DNA of 64,000 nucleotides from contig JAKPEG010000117.1 in assembly GCA_029552065.1 (NCBI GenBank), forward strand, positions 1-64,000. Direction: 5' to 3'. A model generated the notes under the pieces. It was given only the letters and a program-made list of their open reading frames with translations, did no database searches and was not told the DNA's origin. The stretch comes from Actinomycetes bacterium. Lineage in GTDB: Bacteria; Actinomycetota; Actinomycetes; Actinomycetales; Dermatophilaceae. Position 1 is the first letter of the stretch, and every line of letters begins with the position of its first letter. Below, in pieces: positions 32,075 to 42,993 of this stretch. Position numbers and translations under genes: made by a program.

Positions 32075-33790
32075 TCAGCTCCCCATCGCGTCCTGCATAT
32101 CGGCGCGGATGGCGGTCAACCGATCCTGCGCCCGGGCACGCGCGGGGCCCAGGTCGGCCCGGCCGGCGACCGGCTCGATCACCTCGAGGTAGCACTTCAC
32201 CTTGGGTTCGGTGCCCGAGGGTCGCACGATCACCCGGGATTCGTCGGCGAGCAGATAGCGCAGCCCGTCGGTGGGCGGCAGGCCGCCGTCGCCGCGCGCG
32301 AGGTCGTCGATCCGGGCGATGGACACCCCGCCGACGGTCCGGGGCGGCGCGCCCCGCAGCCGCTCCATGAGGGCCGGCATGAGGGCGACGTCGGACACCC
32401 GCACGGAGAACGAGTCGGTCGCATGCACACCGTGCGCGACCGCGAGCTCGTCGAGCAGGCCGAGCAGCGAGCGGCCCTGTGCGCGAAGCCCGGCCGCGAG
32501 CTCGGCGACGAGCAGCGCCGCCGTCACGCCGTCCTTGTCGCGCACGACGTGCGGCGCGACGCAGTAACCGAGCGCCTCCTCATAGCCGTAGGCGATCCCC
32601 GGCACGCGCGCGATCCACTTGAAGCCGGTGAGCGTCTCCTCATGGGCCACCCCCGCCGCGCGGGCCATCGCGGCGAGCAGGCGGGAGGACACGATCGAGT
32701 TCGCGAACACCCCACCGGCGGGTATGCCGCGCGCGAGCAGGTGTGCTCCGAGCAGCGCGCCGACCTCGTCGCCGCGGAGCATCCGCCAGCCGGCGGGGGT
32801 GTCGGCGGGTCCGCGGACCGGGTCGGGCACGGCGACCGCGCACCGGTCGGCGTCGGGGTCGTTGGCGACCACGAGATCCGGGCCGACCTGCGCAGCGAGC
32901 GCGAGGGCCGCGTCGATGGCGCCCGGCTCCTCCGGATTGGGGAAGGAGACGGTGGGGAACTCCGGGTCGGGCTCGGACTGGGTTGGGACCGCTCGCGGGG
33001 CAGCGAACCCGGCTCGCTCGAAAGCCGCTGCGAGAGTGTCATTTCCGACGCCGTGCAGCGACGTGTGGACGACCGAAAGCTCTCGGGGGGACTCCGGGGG
33101 GACCAGGGCGGCGGCCGCGTCGAGATAGGCATCGAGGACGTCGTCGCCGAGGGTCTCCCAGCCGTCTTCCGCGAGCGGTACGTCCGCCACGGCGCAGACG
33201 GCGGCGATCCGTGCGGCAATGAGTACGTCGGCCGGCGGCACGATCTGGGAGCCGTCGCCGAGGTAGACCTTGTAGCCGTTGTCCTGCGGTGGGTTGTGGC
33301 TCGCGGTGACCATCACCCCGGCGTCGGCACCCAGGTGGCGGATCGCGAAGGCGAGCACCGGGGTCGGCAACGGGTGCGGCAGCACCGCCGCGCGCCCTCC
33401 GGCGGCCGTGACGACCGCCGCGGTGTCGCGGGCGAAGACATCCGAGTTGTGCCGGGCGTCGAAGCCGACGACGACATAGGGCTCGGGCCGCGGGTGCTCG
33501 GCGTCCTCCTGCAGGTATGCCGTGAGCCCGGCTGCCGCGCGGATGACCACCGCGCGGTTCATCCGGTTCGGACCGGCGCCGAGGCGTCCACGCAGCCCGG
33601 CCGTGCCGAATTCGAGCAGCCCTGTGAAGCGGTCGTCGAGGTCCGCCTGGGCGGCCTCCTCGCCGATCTCGGCCGCCTCGATGACCGCTTCGAGCTCGGC
33701 CCGGGTCACCGGGTCGGGATCGTCTGCCAGCCAGGCGCGCGCCGCGTCGAGCGTCGCCGCGAGGCCCTCGGGGACGGCATACCCGCTCAT
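32075..33790 (-). CDS. phosphohexomutase (phosphomannomutase/phosphoglucomutase family)
   Basis: LLEFGTAGLRGRLGAGPNRMN; GVMVTASHNPPQDNGYKVYLGDG; VIVRPSGTEPKVKCYLE. Confidence 0.95.
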   Translation of the reverse strand: MSGYAVPEGLAATLDAARAWLADDPDPVTRAELEAVIEAAEIGEEAAQADLDDRFTGLLEFGTAGLRGRLGAGPNRMNRAVVIRAAAGLTAYLQEDAEHPRPEPYVVVGFDARHNSDVFARDTAAVVTAAGGRAAVLPHPLPTPVLAFAIRHLGADAGVMVTASHNPPQDNGYKVYLGDGSQIVPPADVLIAARIAAVCAVADVPLAEDGWETLGDDVLDAYLDAAAALVPPESPRELSVVHTSLHGVGNDTLAAAFERAGFAAPRAVPTQSEPDPEFPTVSFPNPEEPGAIDAALALAAQVGPDLVVANDPDADRCAVAVPDPVRGPADTPAGWRMLRGDEVGALLGAHLLARGIPAGGVFANSIVSSRLLAAMARAAGVAHEETLTGFKWIARVPGIAYGYEEALGYCVAPHVVRDKDGVTAALLVAELAAGLRAQGRSLLGLLDELAVAHGVHATDSFSVRVSDVALMPALMERLRGAPPRTVGGVSIARIDDLARGDGGLPPTDGLRYLLADESRVIVRPSGTEPKVKCYLEVIEPVAGRADLGPARARAQDRLTAIRADMQDAMGS

Positions 33791-34632
33791 CGGGCACCTT
33801 CGGCGATGCGGGTGACCACCGCCGCGAGCAACGAGCCACAGCGGCCGGCGGCTGCGCGGCCGGCCTCGAGCACCTCCTCGTGCGACAACGGCGTGGCCGA
33901 GATCCCGGCGGCGAGGTTGGTGACGAGTGAGATGCCGAGCACCTCGAGGCCGGCCTCGCGGGCGGCGATCGCCTCGAGGGCCGTCGACATCCCCACGAGG
34001 TCGCCGCCGAGGATCCGCGCCATCGCCACCTCCGCCGGGGTCTCGTAGTGCGGCCCGCGGAACTGCACGTAGACGCCCTCGTCGAGGCCCGGGTCGACCC
34101 GTCGGGCGATCGCTCGCAGCCGAGCCGAGTAGAGGTCGGTGAGGTCGACGAAGTGGGCCCCCTCGATGGGGGAGTTGGCGGTGAGGTTGAGGTGGTCACG
34201 GATGAGCACCGGCGTGCCGGGCCCCCACGCCGGGTTGAGCCCACCGCAGCCGTTGGTGAGCACGAGCGTCGTGCACCCGGCGGCCCGCGCGGTGCGCACC
34301 CCGTGGACGACCGCCCGCACGCCGTGCCCCTCGTAGAAGTGGGTGCGGGTGCCGAAGACGAGCGCCCGCTTGCCCGTCGAGCCGATCGCCACCGACCGCA
34401 TCGACCCTGCGTGCCCTTCGACGGCCGGCTTGCGGAAGCCTGGCACGAGCGAATTGTCCACTGTGGCAACGGTCGTCCCGATGAGATCGGCGGTCCGTGC
34501 CCACCCCGAGCCGAGGACGAGCGCCACGTCGTGATGGTCGGCCCCGGTCTGTTCGGCGATGACGGCGGCAGCCGCCTCGGCCACCTCGGTCGGGTCGGTG
34601 CAGGGATCGGCGAGGTCGGGCCACGAGGTCAT
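33787..34632 (-). CDS. purine-nucleoside phosphorylase
   Basis: VALVLGSGWARTADLIG; LTNGCGGLNPAWGPGTPVLIRDHLNLTANSPIEG; GPHYETPAEVAMARILGGDLVGMSTALEAIAA. Confidence 0.94.
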   Translation of the reverse strand: MTSWPDLADPCTDPTEVAEAAAAVIAEQTGADHHDVALVLGSGWARTADLIGTTVATVDNSLVPGFRKPAVEGHAGSMRSVAIGSTGKRALVFGTRTHFYEGHGVRAVVHGVRTARAAGCTTLVLTNGCGGLNPAWGPGTPVLIRDHLNLTANSPIEGAHFVDLTDLYSARLRAIARRVDPGLDEGVYVQFRGPHYETPAEVAMARILGGDLVGMSTALEAIAAREAGLEVLGISLVTNLAAGISATPLSHEEVLEAGRAAAGRCGSLLAAVVTRIAEGAR

Positions 34633-34695
34633 CGCCCGACTCTAGCCCCGGCCTGTCGTGCCGAGGAGAGCACGCCGCGCGGAGGGTGGTTGGAT

Positions 34696-36108
34696 GTGCA
34701 GGTGATTGCGCGGACTCTCTCGGTCGTCGTCGTCGGCGGTGGGCCCGGTGGCTACGAAGCCGCCCTCGTCGCCGCCCGGTCGGGGGCGGAGGTGACGGTC
34801 GTCGACCGCGACGGTCTCGGCGGCTCCTGTGTGCTCACCGACTGCGTGCCGAGCAAGAGCCTCGTGGCGACCGCCCACGTCCTGCGACGTCTCGACGTGG
34901 TCCGCGAGCACGGCATACATCTGCCTGGCGCGGCTGGACGTCCGGCCGCGACCGACCTCGGCGCGGTCAATGCGCGGATCCTCGCGCTCGCCGCCGCCCA
35001 GAGCGAGGACATCCGTGAGCGGCTCGTCGCCGACGGCGTGCGGGTATGCCGCGGCACCGGCCACCTGCTCGCCGCGGACCGCGTTCGGATCGACCACGCC
35101 GACGGCGGATCCGACGAAGTCTCCGCGGACGTCGTCCTCGTCGCGACCGGGGCGACCCCGCGGATCATGGACTCCGCCCGGCCCGACGGGGAGCGGATCC
35201 TCACGTGGACCCAGATCTGGGGGCTGCAGTCGGTCCCGGAGCGGCTCGTCGTCGTCGGTTCCGGAGTCACCGGGGCCGAGCTCGCCCAGGCCTATCTCGG
35301 GCTCGGCAGCGAGGTCGTCCTCGTGTCTTCTCGCGATCAGGTGCTCCCCGGCGAGGATGCGGACGCCGCCCGGGTCATCGAGGACGTCTTCCGGCGCGAG
35401 GGGATGCAGGTGCTGTCCCGCTCCCGGATGAGCGGCGTCCGGCGCACCGCCGACGGCGTCCTCGTCGAGCTCGAGGACGGCCGCACCGTCGAGGGCAGCC
35501 ACGCCCTCCTCGCGGTCGGTTCGGTGCCGGCCACGCGTGGGATCGGCCTCGAGGAACTCGGCGTCGAGCTCGGCCCGGGTGGGCACGTCCTGGTCGACGG
35601 GGTGTCCCGCACGTCCGTCCGCGGGGTCTATGCCGCGGGCGACTGCACGGGAGTCCTCCCGCTCGCCTCGGTCGCAGCCATGCAGGGCCGGATCGCCATG
35701 TGGCACTCCCTCGGCGATGCGGTCCACCCGCTGCGGCTGGACGTCGTGTCCGCAAACGTCTTCACCGACCCCGAGATCGCGACAGTCGGGGTGTCCCAGA
35801 ACGATGTCGACAGCGGTCGGGTCGACGCGGTGACGGTCACCCTGCCGCTGTCGACCAACGCCCGGGCCAAGATGGACAGCTTCCACGACGGCTTCGTCAA
35901 GGTCTTCGCCCGGCCCGGCCAGGGCAGTGTGCTCGGTGGGGTCGTCGTCGCGCCCCGGGCCTCCGAGCTCATCTACCCGCTCACCCTCGCGGTGGAGAAC
36001 GGCCTCACCGCCGACCACGTGTCGAACGCGTTCACGGTCTATCCGTCGATGAGTGGTTCGATCGGCGAGGCGGCCCGCCGGTTGCATGCAGCGGCGCGGC
36101 TCGCCTGA
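34696..36108 (+). CDS. LpdA-like NAD(P)H flavoprotein disulfide reductase/quinone reductase
   Basis: VVVVGGGPGGYEAALVAARSGAEVTVVDRDGLGGSCVLTDCVPSKSLVATA; GVYAAGDCTGVLPLAS; ENGLTADHVSNAFTVYPSMSGS. Confidence 0.9.
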   Translation: MQVIARTLSVVVVGGGPGGYEAALVAARSGAEVTVVDRDGLGGSCVLTDCVPSKSLVATAHVLRRLDVVREHGIHLPGAAGRPAATDLGAVNARILALAAAQSEDIRERLVADGVRVCRGTGHLLAADRVRIDHADGGSDEVSADVVLVATGATPRIMDSARPDGERILTWTQIWGLQSVPERLVVVGSGVTGAELAQAYLGLGSEVVLVSSRDQVLPGEDADAARVIEDVFRREGMQVLSRSRMSGVRRTADGVLVELEDGRTVEGSHALLAVGSVPATRGIGLEELGVELGPGGHVLVDGVSRTSVRGVYAAGDCTGVLPLASVAAMQGRIAMWHSLGDAVHPLRLDVVSANVFTDPEIATVGVSQNDVDSGRVDAVTVTLPLSTNARAKMDSFHDGFVKVFARPGQGSVLGGVVVAPRASELIYPLTLAVENGLTADHVSNAFTVYPSMSGSIGEAARRLHAAARLA

Positions 36109-36138
36109 CGGGCGTGCCCGCGGCATAGCCTGCTCACG

Positions 36139-38076
36139 ATGGACACCTGGCCGAGCCTGCTGCCGACGATCCTGCTCGCGACCGCCCTCCTCGTCGCGCC
36201 GGGGGTCCTCGTGCTGCGCGCCGCGGGTGTGCGAGCGAGCATGGCGACGCTGTTCGCCGCCCCGCTGAGCGTCGCCCTCGTCGTCGTAGCAGGTCTTGCG
36301 CTCGCCCTCGTGGGTGCCCGATGGTCGCTTGCCTCGGGTGTAGCCGCGCTCGGGCTGTGCACCCTCCTCGCCGTCGGCGTCGCCCGCTTCGTGGCCTCGC
36401 GCACCGACGGTGGCACGCTCGACGACCAGCCATTCCCCTGGACCGTCGCCGGCGCAGCCGCCCTCGTCGGCACCGCCTCGGCCTGGCTCACCCTCGCGGC
36501 CGCGGCCGAGCGCCCCGCCTCCATCCCGCAGATGCCCGACGTCGTCTTCCATCTCGGGGCCCCGGAGTGGATGGTCCGGCACGGCAGTGCCTCGCTGCTC
36601 GACGTCACCAGCTATGCACAGTTCGACAACCCCCTCTCCTATCCGGGCGGCTGGCACGTGCTCGTCGCCGCGCTCGCCGGCTGGACCGGCCAACCGGTCG
36701 TCGTCGTCTCGCACGCCCTGCTCATCTCGGTCGTGGGGGTCGTATGGCCGCTCTCGGTGATCGCCCTCGCCCGGGTCGTGCTCGGGTCGGGCGTCGGGCT
36801 CGCCCTGGCTGCGGGGCTGCTCGCGCCGCTGTTCTCCTCGTTCCCGTGGCGCTTCCTCGCCTGGGGTCCGCTGTGGCCAAACCTGCTGTCGCTGTCGATG
36901 TTCCCCGCCGTGACGGCGGTCGCACTCTGCGCAGTCGCCCCGGCCGAACTGCTCGCGGACCGACCCTTGCCGCCTGCCCGGGCTCGACTGTTGGCGGCCG
37001 TCTGTCTCGTCGTGCTCGCGGTGGCCCAGCCCAACGCCGTCGCGACCGGGCTGGTCGCGGCGGTCTGCGTGTCCTGGTGGGCGATTCCCGTGTGGCGACG
37101 CGGGCTCACCGGCCGTTGGCGCCGCCGGCTCGTCTCCCGCCCGGCACTCGTGCTCGCCCTCGTCGCGCTCGTGGCCGCCTGGACGCCCGTCATCCCCCCG
37201 AACATGTTCATCACCAACTGGCAGGTCCAGGTCGGGGTGGGGGAGGCGCTCGTGTCGCTCGTCACCCCCGTCGACGAGTCGCCCGGATCGGCGACCCTCC
37301 TCGGCTTGCTCGTCCTTGTCGGGCTGGTCGTCCTCGCGCGCAGCCGGCCGACCCGGTGGGTGGCCGCCTTCTTCGTCGTGGGTGCCGCCCTCTTCGTCGC
37401 CCTCTACGGCGTCAACGGCGGGTGGATCCGGTTGGTGACCTGGCTGTGGTGGAACGACCAGGTCCGGCTGCGGGCGGCGATCGTCCTTCCCGCCCTGCTC
37501 GCCGCTGTGGCGGCCACCCGGTGGCTGGGAGGTGTCCTCGCACGGCATACTCGCGGTCGACCTGGGACCTGGACGGTGGCCATCGCCGCCGCGGTCGCCG
37601 TCGCTCTCGGGGTCGGCGTGCCCGCCAACGCCGTGGCCATGCGGGTGACCTACCACGAGAGCAGTGCCTCGTGGTCGTGGCTTCGTCCGGGCGAACAGCA
37701 GGCGCTCGTCGAACTCGCCGCCCACGTGCCCGCCGGAGCGGTCGTGGCAGCAAACCCATGGCGCGGGGCGATGTTCCTCTATCCGGTGAGCGGCGTCGAG
37801 ATGCTCTACCCGACGAACTACTCGCTCGCGCTTCCCGATCGCCGGCTGCTCGGAGCCAGGATCGACCGGATCCAGGCGGATCCGGCCGTCTGCGCGGCGG
37901 CCGCCCGCCAGCGCCTGCGGTTCGTCGTCACCGGGGGGGATGCCCATATCTGGGGCTATTACGAGAACCCCGCCTACGCGGGCATCGACGCCACCGTGCT
38001 CAACGGCACGTTCACCCCGGTCGCGGCGGCCGGACCCTACGTGCTGCGGGCCGTCCCCGCCTGCGTGCCGGGCTGA
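36139..38076 (+). CDS. large polytopic membrane protein (DUF6541-like)
   Basis: 645 aa, more than 10 predicted TM segments by eye; IPQMPDVVFHLGAPEWMVRHGSASLLDVTSY. Confidence 0.75.
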   Translation: MDTWPSLLPTILLATALLVAPGVLVLRAAGVRASMATLFAAPLSVALVVVAGLALALVGARWSLASGVAALGLCTLLAVGVARFVASRTDGGTLDDQPFPWTVAGAAALVGTASAWLTLAAAAERPASIPQMPDVVFHLGAPEWMVRHGSASLLDVTSYAQFDNPLSYPGGWHVLVAALAGWTGQPVVVVSHALLISVVGVVWPLSVIALARVVLGSGVGLALAAGLLAPLFSSFPWRFLAWGPLWPNLLSLSMFPAVTAVALCAVAPAELLADRPLPPARARLLAAVCLVVLAVAQPNAVATGLVAAVCVSWWAIPVWRRGLTGRWRRRLVSRPALVLALVALVAAWTPVIPPNMFITNWQVQVGVGEALVSLVTPVDESPGSATLLGLLVLVGLVVLARSRPTRWVAAFFVVGAALFVALYGVNGGWIRLVTWLWWNDQVRLRAAIVLPALLAAVAATRWLGGVLARHTRGRPGTWTVAIAAAVAVALGVGVPANAVAMRVTYHESSASWSWLRPGEQQALVELAAHVPAGAVVAANPWRGAMFLYPVSGVEMLYPTNYSLALPDRRLLGARIDRIQADPAVCAAAARQRLRFVVTGGDAHIWGYYENPAYAGIDATVLNGTFTPVAAAGPYVLRAVPACVPG

Positions 38077-38088
38077 GCCGCGCCGAGA

Positions 38089-38301
38089 TCAGTCCGCTTC
38101 GGGGCCGGGGCCGTCCCGGTCGCCGCCGTCGGTGCCCTCGACCTGCGCCCGGTATGCCGCGTCCTCCCGGGCCCAGCGCGCCCGCCGGTCGCGGGAGATG
38201 CGGCGTCGCAGCAGCCGCATCGCCGGCCAGACGACCCCCACGACGACCACGAGGACGAGGAGGTTGACGAGGAAGGACCCCGCCGAGGCACCGGAGGACA
38301 C
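38089..38301 (-). CDS. small single-TM protein
   Basis: 70 aa; FLVNLLVLVVVVGVVWPAMRLLRRRISRDRRARWAREDAAYRA. Confidence 0.65.
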   Translation of the reverse strand: MSSGASAGSFLVNLLVLVVVVGVVWPAMRLLRRRISRDRRARWAREDAAYRAQVEGTDGGDRDGPGPEAD

Positions 38302-38311
38302 GAGGCTCCGT

Positions 38312-40093
38312 TCAGCCCTCGGGGCTGGTGATCTCGGCGAGCACGGTGCCGCTGGCCACGGTCTCGCCGACCACGGCCTTGAGGCCGGAGATCACGCCGT
38401 CCTTGTGCGCCTTGATCGGCTGCTCCATCTTCATCGCCTCGAGCACGACGACGACGTCGCCGGTCGCGACCGCCTGGCCCTCCTCGACCGCAACCTTGAC
38501 GATCGTCCCCTGCATGGGGGCGGTGACCGCGTCGCCGGAGGCCTCGGCGCCCTTGGCCGCGCCGGCCCGCTTGGGGGCCTTCTTTCGCGCCGCCGGTCCG
38601 GCGGCGGCACCGCCGCCGAGGCTGAGTCCGCCGGGGAGGGTGACCTCGATCCGCTTGCCGCCCACTTCGACGACGACCCGCTGGCGCTCCTCGGCCTCGG
38701 GTGCGTCACCGGGGGACCCGGCATAGGGCGGGATCGTGTTGTCGAACTCGGTCTCGATCCACCGCGTGTGGATCGTGAAGGGTGCGTCGCCCTCGGGGGC
38801 GAAGGCCGGGTCGGAGACGACGGCCCGATGGAATGGGGTGACCGTGGGCATCCCCTCGATGACGAGCTCGTCGAGCGCGCGGCGGGCCCGCTCGAGGGCC
38901 TGGTGCCGGTCGCGGCCGGTGACGATGAGCTTGGCGATCATCGAGTCGAAGGCCCCGGCGACGGTGTCACCCTGGACGATGCCTGCGTCCCAACGCACAC
39001 CGGGGCCCTGGGGGACGACCATCGTCGTCACCGTGCCCGGGGCGGGGAGGAAGCCGCGGCCGGCGTCCTCGCCGTTGATCCGGAACTCGATCGAGTGCGC
39101 ATGCGGTGTCGGGTCGTCGAACGAGAGTGCCTCGCCGTTGGCGATGGTGAACTGTTCGCGGACCAGGTCGATCCCGGTGACCTCCTCGGTCACCGGGTGC
39201 TCGACCTGCAGCCGGGTGTTGACCTCGAGGAAGGAGATGTCTCCGGCCGGGCCGACGAGGAACTCGCAGGTGCCGGCCCCGACGTAGTGGGCCTCGCGGA
39301 GGATCGCCTTGGAGGCACGGACGAGTTCGGCGTGCTGGGCCTCGGTGAGGAAGGGCGCCGGGGCCTCCTCGACGAGCTTCTGGTTGCGTCGCTGGAGCGA
39401 GCAGTCGCGGGTGGAGACGACGACGACGTTGCCGTGGCTGTCGGCGAGGCACTGGGTCTCGACGTGCCGGGGCCGGTCGAGGAAGCGCTCGACGAAGCAT
39501 TCGCCCCGGCCGAAGGCGGTGACCGCCTCGCGGACCGCCGAGTCGTAGAGCTCGGGGATCTCCTCGATGGTCCGGGCCACCTTGAGCCCTCGTCCGCCAC
39601 CGCCGTAGGCCGCCTTGATCGCCACCGGGAGGCCGTGCTCCTGCGCGAAGGCGACGACCTCGTCGGGCCCGCTCACCGGGTCGGAAGTGCCGGGCACGAG
39701 CGGTGCGTCGGCCTTGAGGGCGATGTGTCGAGCCTTGACCTTGTCGCCCAGGGCGTCGATCGCCTCGGGGCCGGGGCCGATCCACACGAGCCCGGCGTCG
39801 ATGACCGCCTGGGCGAAGATCGCGTTCTCGGCGAGGAAGCCGTAGCCGGGGTGCACCGCGTCGGCGCCGGACTGCGCGGCGACGGCGAGCAGCTTGTCCT
39901 GGACGAGGTAACTGTCGCCGGGCGTCGACCCGTTCAAGGCATAGGCCTCGTCGGCCACCTTCACGTGCAGGGAGTCGCGGTCGGGGTCGGCGTAGACGGC
40001 CACGGAGGCGATCCCGGCGTCCTTGCAGGCCCGCGCGATCCGGACCGCGATCTCGCCGCGGTTAGCGATGAGCACCTTGGAGATTCTCGCCAT
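38312..40093 (-). CDS. acyl-CoA (acetyl/propionyl/methylcrotonyl) carboxylase alpha subunit, biotin carboxylase plus BCCP
   Basis: [38 protein letters not shown]; biotinylation motif EAMKMEQ. Confidence 0.96.
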   Translation of the reverse strand: MARISKVLIANRGEIAVRIARACKDAGIASVAVYADPDRDSLHVKVADEAYALNGSTPGDSYLVQDKLLAVAAQSGADAVHPGYGFLAENAIFAQAVIDAGLVWIGPGPEAIDALGDKVKARHIALKADAPLVPGTSDPVSGPDEVVAFAQEHGLPVAIKAAYGGGGRGLKVARTIEEIPELYDSAVREAVTAFGRGECFVERFLDRPRHVETQCLADSHGNVVVVSTRDCSLQRRNQKLVEEAPAPFLTEAQHAELVRASKAILREAHYVGAGTCEFLVGPAGDISFLEVNTRLQVEHPVTEEVTGIDLVREQFTIANGEALSFDDPTPHAHSIEFRINGEDAGRGFLPAPGTVTTMVVPQGPGVRWDAGIVQGDTVAGAFDSMIAKLIVTGRDRHQALERARRALDELVIEGMPTVTPFHRAVVSDPAFAPEGDAPFTIHTRWIETEFDNTIPPYAGSPGDAPEAEERQRVVVEVGGKRIEVTLPGGLSLGGGAAAGPAARKKAPKRAGAAKGAEASGDAVTAPMQGTIVKVAVEEGQAVATGDVVVVLEAMKMEQPIKAHKDGVISGLKAVVGETVASGTVLAEITSPEG

Positions 40094-40233
40094 AGGGCGG
40101 AGCCTATCGCCCGACCCGCGAGCCGTCAGTGGGCCCGAGAGGGAGTCGTGGCTCACGTCGGCGTGGTCACGTGGGGGTCGGGCGGGGACCGGTAGAGAGG
40201 CGGCCGGGCGACCGCACGGCATACGGTGTGGTC

Positions 40234-41064
40234 GTGACCCTTCCACCCGTTCCCGCCCGCGCCCTGCGCGCCGGAGCCGCGACCGTCGAGATTCCCACCC
40301 TCGGATTCGGCACCTGGGAGGTCCCCGACGACCTCGTCGGTGGCGCCCTCGCCGAGGCCTTCGCCGCGGGCTACCGGCACGTCGACACCGCGCGCCTCTA
40401 CCGCAACGAGGAGGGGGTCGGCCGTGCGGTCCGCGACTCGGGTATGCCGCGCGGCGACGTCTTCGTCACGACCAAGGTCTGGCAGACGGACTTCGGTCGG
40501 GTGCGTGCGGCGTTCGAGGGATCGATGGCGCGCCTCGGGCTCGACGTGCTCGACCTCCTGCTGCTGCACTGGCCCGCCCCGGCGCAGGATCGCTACGTCC
40601 AGGCCTGGCGCGACCTGCTCGCGCTGCGCGAGGAGGGTCGGGTCCGCGCCGTCGGGGTCTGCAACTTCCAGATCCCGCACCTGCAGCGTCTGGCCGACGA
40701 GACCGGTGAACTGCCGGCGATCAACCAGGTCGAGTTGCATCCGCTGTTCCAGCAGGGAGCACTTCGCGATTTCCACGCGCGCCACGGCATCGTCACCGAA
40801 TCGTGGAGTCCGCTCGCCCGGGGCCACCTCGTCGACGACCCGATCGTGGCCGCCGTCGCCGCCAAGCATCGGGTGACCTGGGCGCAGGTCGTCCTGCGCT
40901 GGCACCTGCAACTCGGCCTCGTCGTCATCCCGCGGTCGGTGACGCCGTCCCGGATCCGGGAGAACATCGACCTGTTCGGTTTCGCGCTCGACGAGTCCGA
41001 CATGTCCGCGCTCGCCGCCCTCGATCGCGACCTGCGCACCGGACCGGACCCCGACACGTTCTGA
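40234..41064 (+). CDS. aldo/keto reductase
   Basis: [69 protein letters not shown]. Confidence 0.94.
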   Translation: MTLPPVPARALRAGAATVEIPTLGFGTWEVPDDLVGGALAEAFAAGYRHVDTARLYRNEEGVGRAVRDSGMPRGDVFVTTKVWQTDFGRVRAAFEGSMARLGLDVLDLLLLHWPAPAQDRYVQAWRDLLALREEGRVRAVGVCNFQIPHLQRLADETGELPAINQVELHPLFQQGALRDFHARHGIVTESWSPLARGHLVDDPIVAAVAAKHRVTWAQVVLRWHLQLGLVVIPRSVTPSRIRENIDLFGFALDESDMSALAALDRDLRTGPDPDTF

Positions 41065-41147
41065 ACCCAGGGTCCGCTCGGGCGGCGAGTCGACGCCGGG
41101 TGTGGCGGGGAACGGACGGACCCGCCGCTCCGTGGGATTCCCGCGTC

Positions 41148-41540
41148 TCAGCTGTGTCGTTCGAGGTCTTCGCGGCAGGACGCTTCGAAGGCCGTCAACT
41201 CGGCGAGCGATTCGTCGATGTCCCGGCGTCGGGCCTCCAGCTCGGCACGTCGCACCTGGGCCTGGCCGATCGCATATTCGAGTTGGCTGGCCTTGCCCCG
41301 GGGGGCGTCGTAGAGGTCGACGATCGTGCGGATCTCCTCGAGGGGGAACCCCAGGCGCTTGCCGCGCAGGACGAGCGCGAGGCGGGTGCGGTCACGTCGG
41401 TGGTAGACCCGCTGGGTCCCACGACGCTCGGGGGTGACCAGCCCGAGTTCCTCGTAGTGACGCACGGTGCGGTGGGTGACCCCGAACTCCTGGGCGATCT
41501 CGCGGATCGTCCAGGTGCGGGGAGGGCCGCTCGTGCTCAC
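41148..41540 (-). CDS. MerR-family transcriptional regulator (LiuR-like)
   Basis: TWTIREIAQEFGVTHRTVRHYEELGLVTPERRGTQRVYHRRDRTRLALVLRGKRLGFPLEEI; divergent from acyl-CoA dehydrogenase. Confidence 0.93.
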   Translation of the reverse strand: MSTSGPPRTWTIREIAQEFGVTHRTVRHYEELGLVTPERRGTQRVYHRRDRTRLALVLRGKRLGFPLEEIRTIVDLYDAPRGKASQLEYAIGQAQVRRAELEARRRDIDESLAELTAFEASCREDLERHS

Positions 41541-41648
41541 CGGGCCAGTGTGCTGTGAGTTGGGTCGCATCGCACGCAGGGACACGGCCGCGCCTCCCCG
41601 GAACTCGCTCGCCGGGGTCTCGCGCGCTTGCCATGGGGCGGAGCATGC

Positions 41649-41672
41649 TTTACGTTAACGTCAACGTCAACT
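41649..41672. promoter_or_regulatory. candidate MerR operator: ACGTTAACGT palindrome plus tandem CAACGT units
   Basis: TTTACGTTAACGTCAACGTCAACT in the divergent intergenic region; resembles LiuR-type TTTACGTnnACGT sites. Confidence 0.7.
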
Positions 41673-41719
41673 TGTCGGGGACGTGCGACGCCTCCCCGGT
41701 ATGCCGTCGGGAGGCTGTC

Positions 41720-42931
41720 ATGTTCGAGCTGAGCGCCGACCACGAGGAGTTCCGCGCCCTCGTCCGTGAGTTCGCCGAGGCGGAGATCGAACCGCGGGTG
41801 GCGCAGTGGGACCGGGATTCCCACTTCCCCGTCGAGCTGATCCCCAAACTGGGGGAGCTGGGGCTGTTCGGGCTCACCGTGCCCGAGGAGTACGGCGGCA
41901 CCCGCAAGGCCGCGGGTTCGGGCGCGCATGCGGGCGAATCCGGCGGCGACTTCACCATGCTGTGCGTGGCCATCGAGGAGCTCGGCCGGGTCGACCAGGC
42001 GCTCGGGATCACGCTCGAGGCCGGGGTCGGGCTGGGCATCAACCCCATCCTCACTTTCGGCTCGGACGAGCAGAAGGCTCGGTGGCTCCCGGACCTCGCG
42101 GCCGGCCGCACGCTGGCCGGTTTCGGCCTCACCGAGCCCGACGCGGGCTCGGACGCGGGCGGCACGAGGACCAAGGCGACCCTGTCCGACGGGCATTGGA
42201 CGGTCAACGGGGCCAAGTCCTTCATCACGAACTCCGGATCCGAGATCACCTCCGTCGTGACGGTCACCGCTCGCACGGGCACCCGTGAGGACGGCAGCGC
42301 CGAGATCAGCGCCATCATGATCCCTTCGGGGACAACGGGTTTCACGGTGGCGCCCCCCTACCACAAGCTCGGCTGGCACATCTCGGACACGCACGGACTG
42401 TCCTTCGAGGACTGCCGGGTGCCCGAGGCCAACCTCCTGGGCAGGCGCGGCAAGGGTTTCGCCCAGTTCCTCGCCACCCTCGACGACGGCCGGATCGCCA
42501 TCGCCGCGCTCGCCACCGGGTGCGTCCAGCGGATGCTCGAGGAGGCCACGGCATACAGCAAGGCACGGTTGGCCTTCGGCAAGCCGATCGCCACCTACCA
42601 GGGGGTCTCCTTCCAGGTGGCCGACCTCGCGGTGATGGCGCAGGCGTGCCGACTGCTCACCTACCAGGCGGCTTGGCTCAAGGACGAGTTCGATGCCGGG
42701 CGCCGGACCATGGCCGAGGTCAAGCAGGCCGCCTCGATCGCCAAGCTCTACACGAGCGAGGCCGCCGTCAGCGCCACCCGGATCGCCACGCAGGTCTTCG
42801 GCGGCAACGGCTTCATGGAGGAATACCCGGTCGCGCGGTTCTACCGCGATGCCAAGATCCTCGAGATCGGCGAGGGCACGTCCGAGGTCCAGCGGATGCT
42901 CATCGCCCGCGGCCTCGGTCTGCCCTCGTGA
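41720..42931 (+). CDS. acyl-CoA dehydrogenase
   Basis: GFGLTEPDAGSDAGGTRTKA; AFGKPIATYQGVSFQVADLA; QVFGGNGFMEEYPVARFYRDAKILEIGEGTSEVQRMLIAR. Confidence 0.96.
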   Translation: MFELSADHEEFRALVREFAEAEIEPRVAQWDRDSHFPVELIPKLGELGLFGLTVPEEYGGTRKAAGSGAHAGESGGDFTMLCVAIEELGRVDQALGITLEAGVGLGINPILTFGSDEQKARWLPDLAAGRTLAGFGLTEPDAGSDAGGTRTKATLSDGHWTVNGAKSFITNSGSEITSVVTVTARTGTREDGSAEISAIMIPSGTTGFTVAPPYHKLGWHISDTHGLSFEDCRVPEANLLGRRGKGFAQFLATLDDGRIAIAALATGCVQRMLEEATAYSKARLAFGKPIATYQGVSFQVADLAVMAQACRLLTYQAAWLKDEFDAGRRTMAEVKQAASIAKLYTSEAAVSATRIATQVFGGNGFMEEYPVARFYRDAKILEIGEGTSEVQRMLIARGLGLPS

Positions 42932-42993
42932 GCGCTCCGCGCCGCTGCGCCCCGACAGTCGCCCCCGCGCCGACCCCCGCGAGAGGATGAGGT

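Noticed and set aside
34642-37947. 1101-aa minus-strand ORF rich in Asp, Arg, Gly and Glu
   Set aside because: Antisense shadow of the LpdA-like and DUF6541-like genes; low-complexity composition typical of a high-GC open frame; no recognisable domain.
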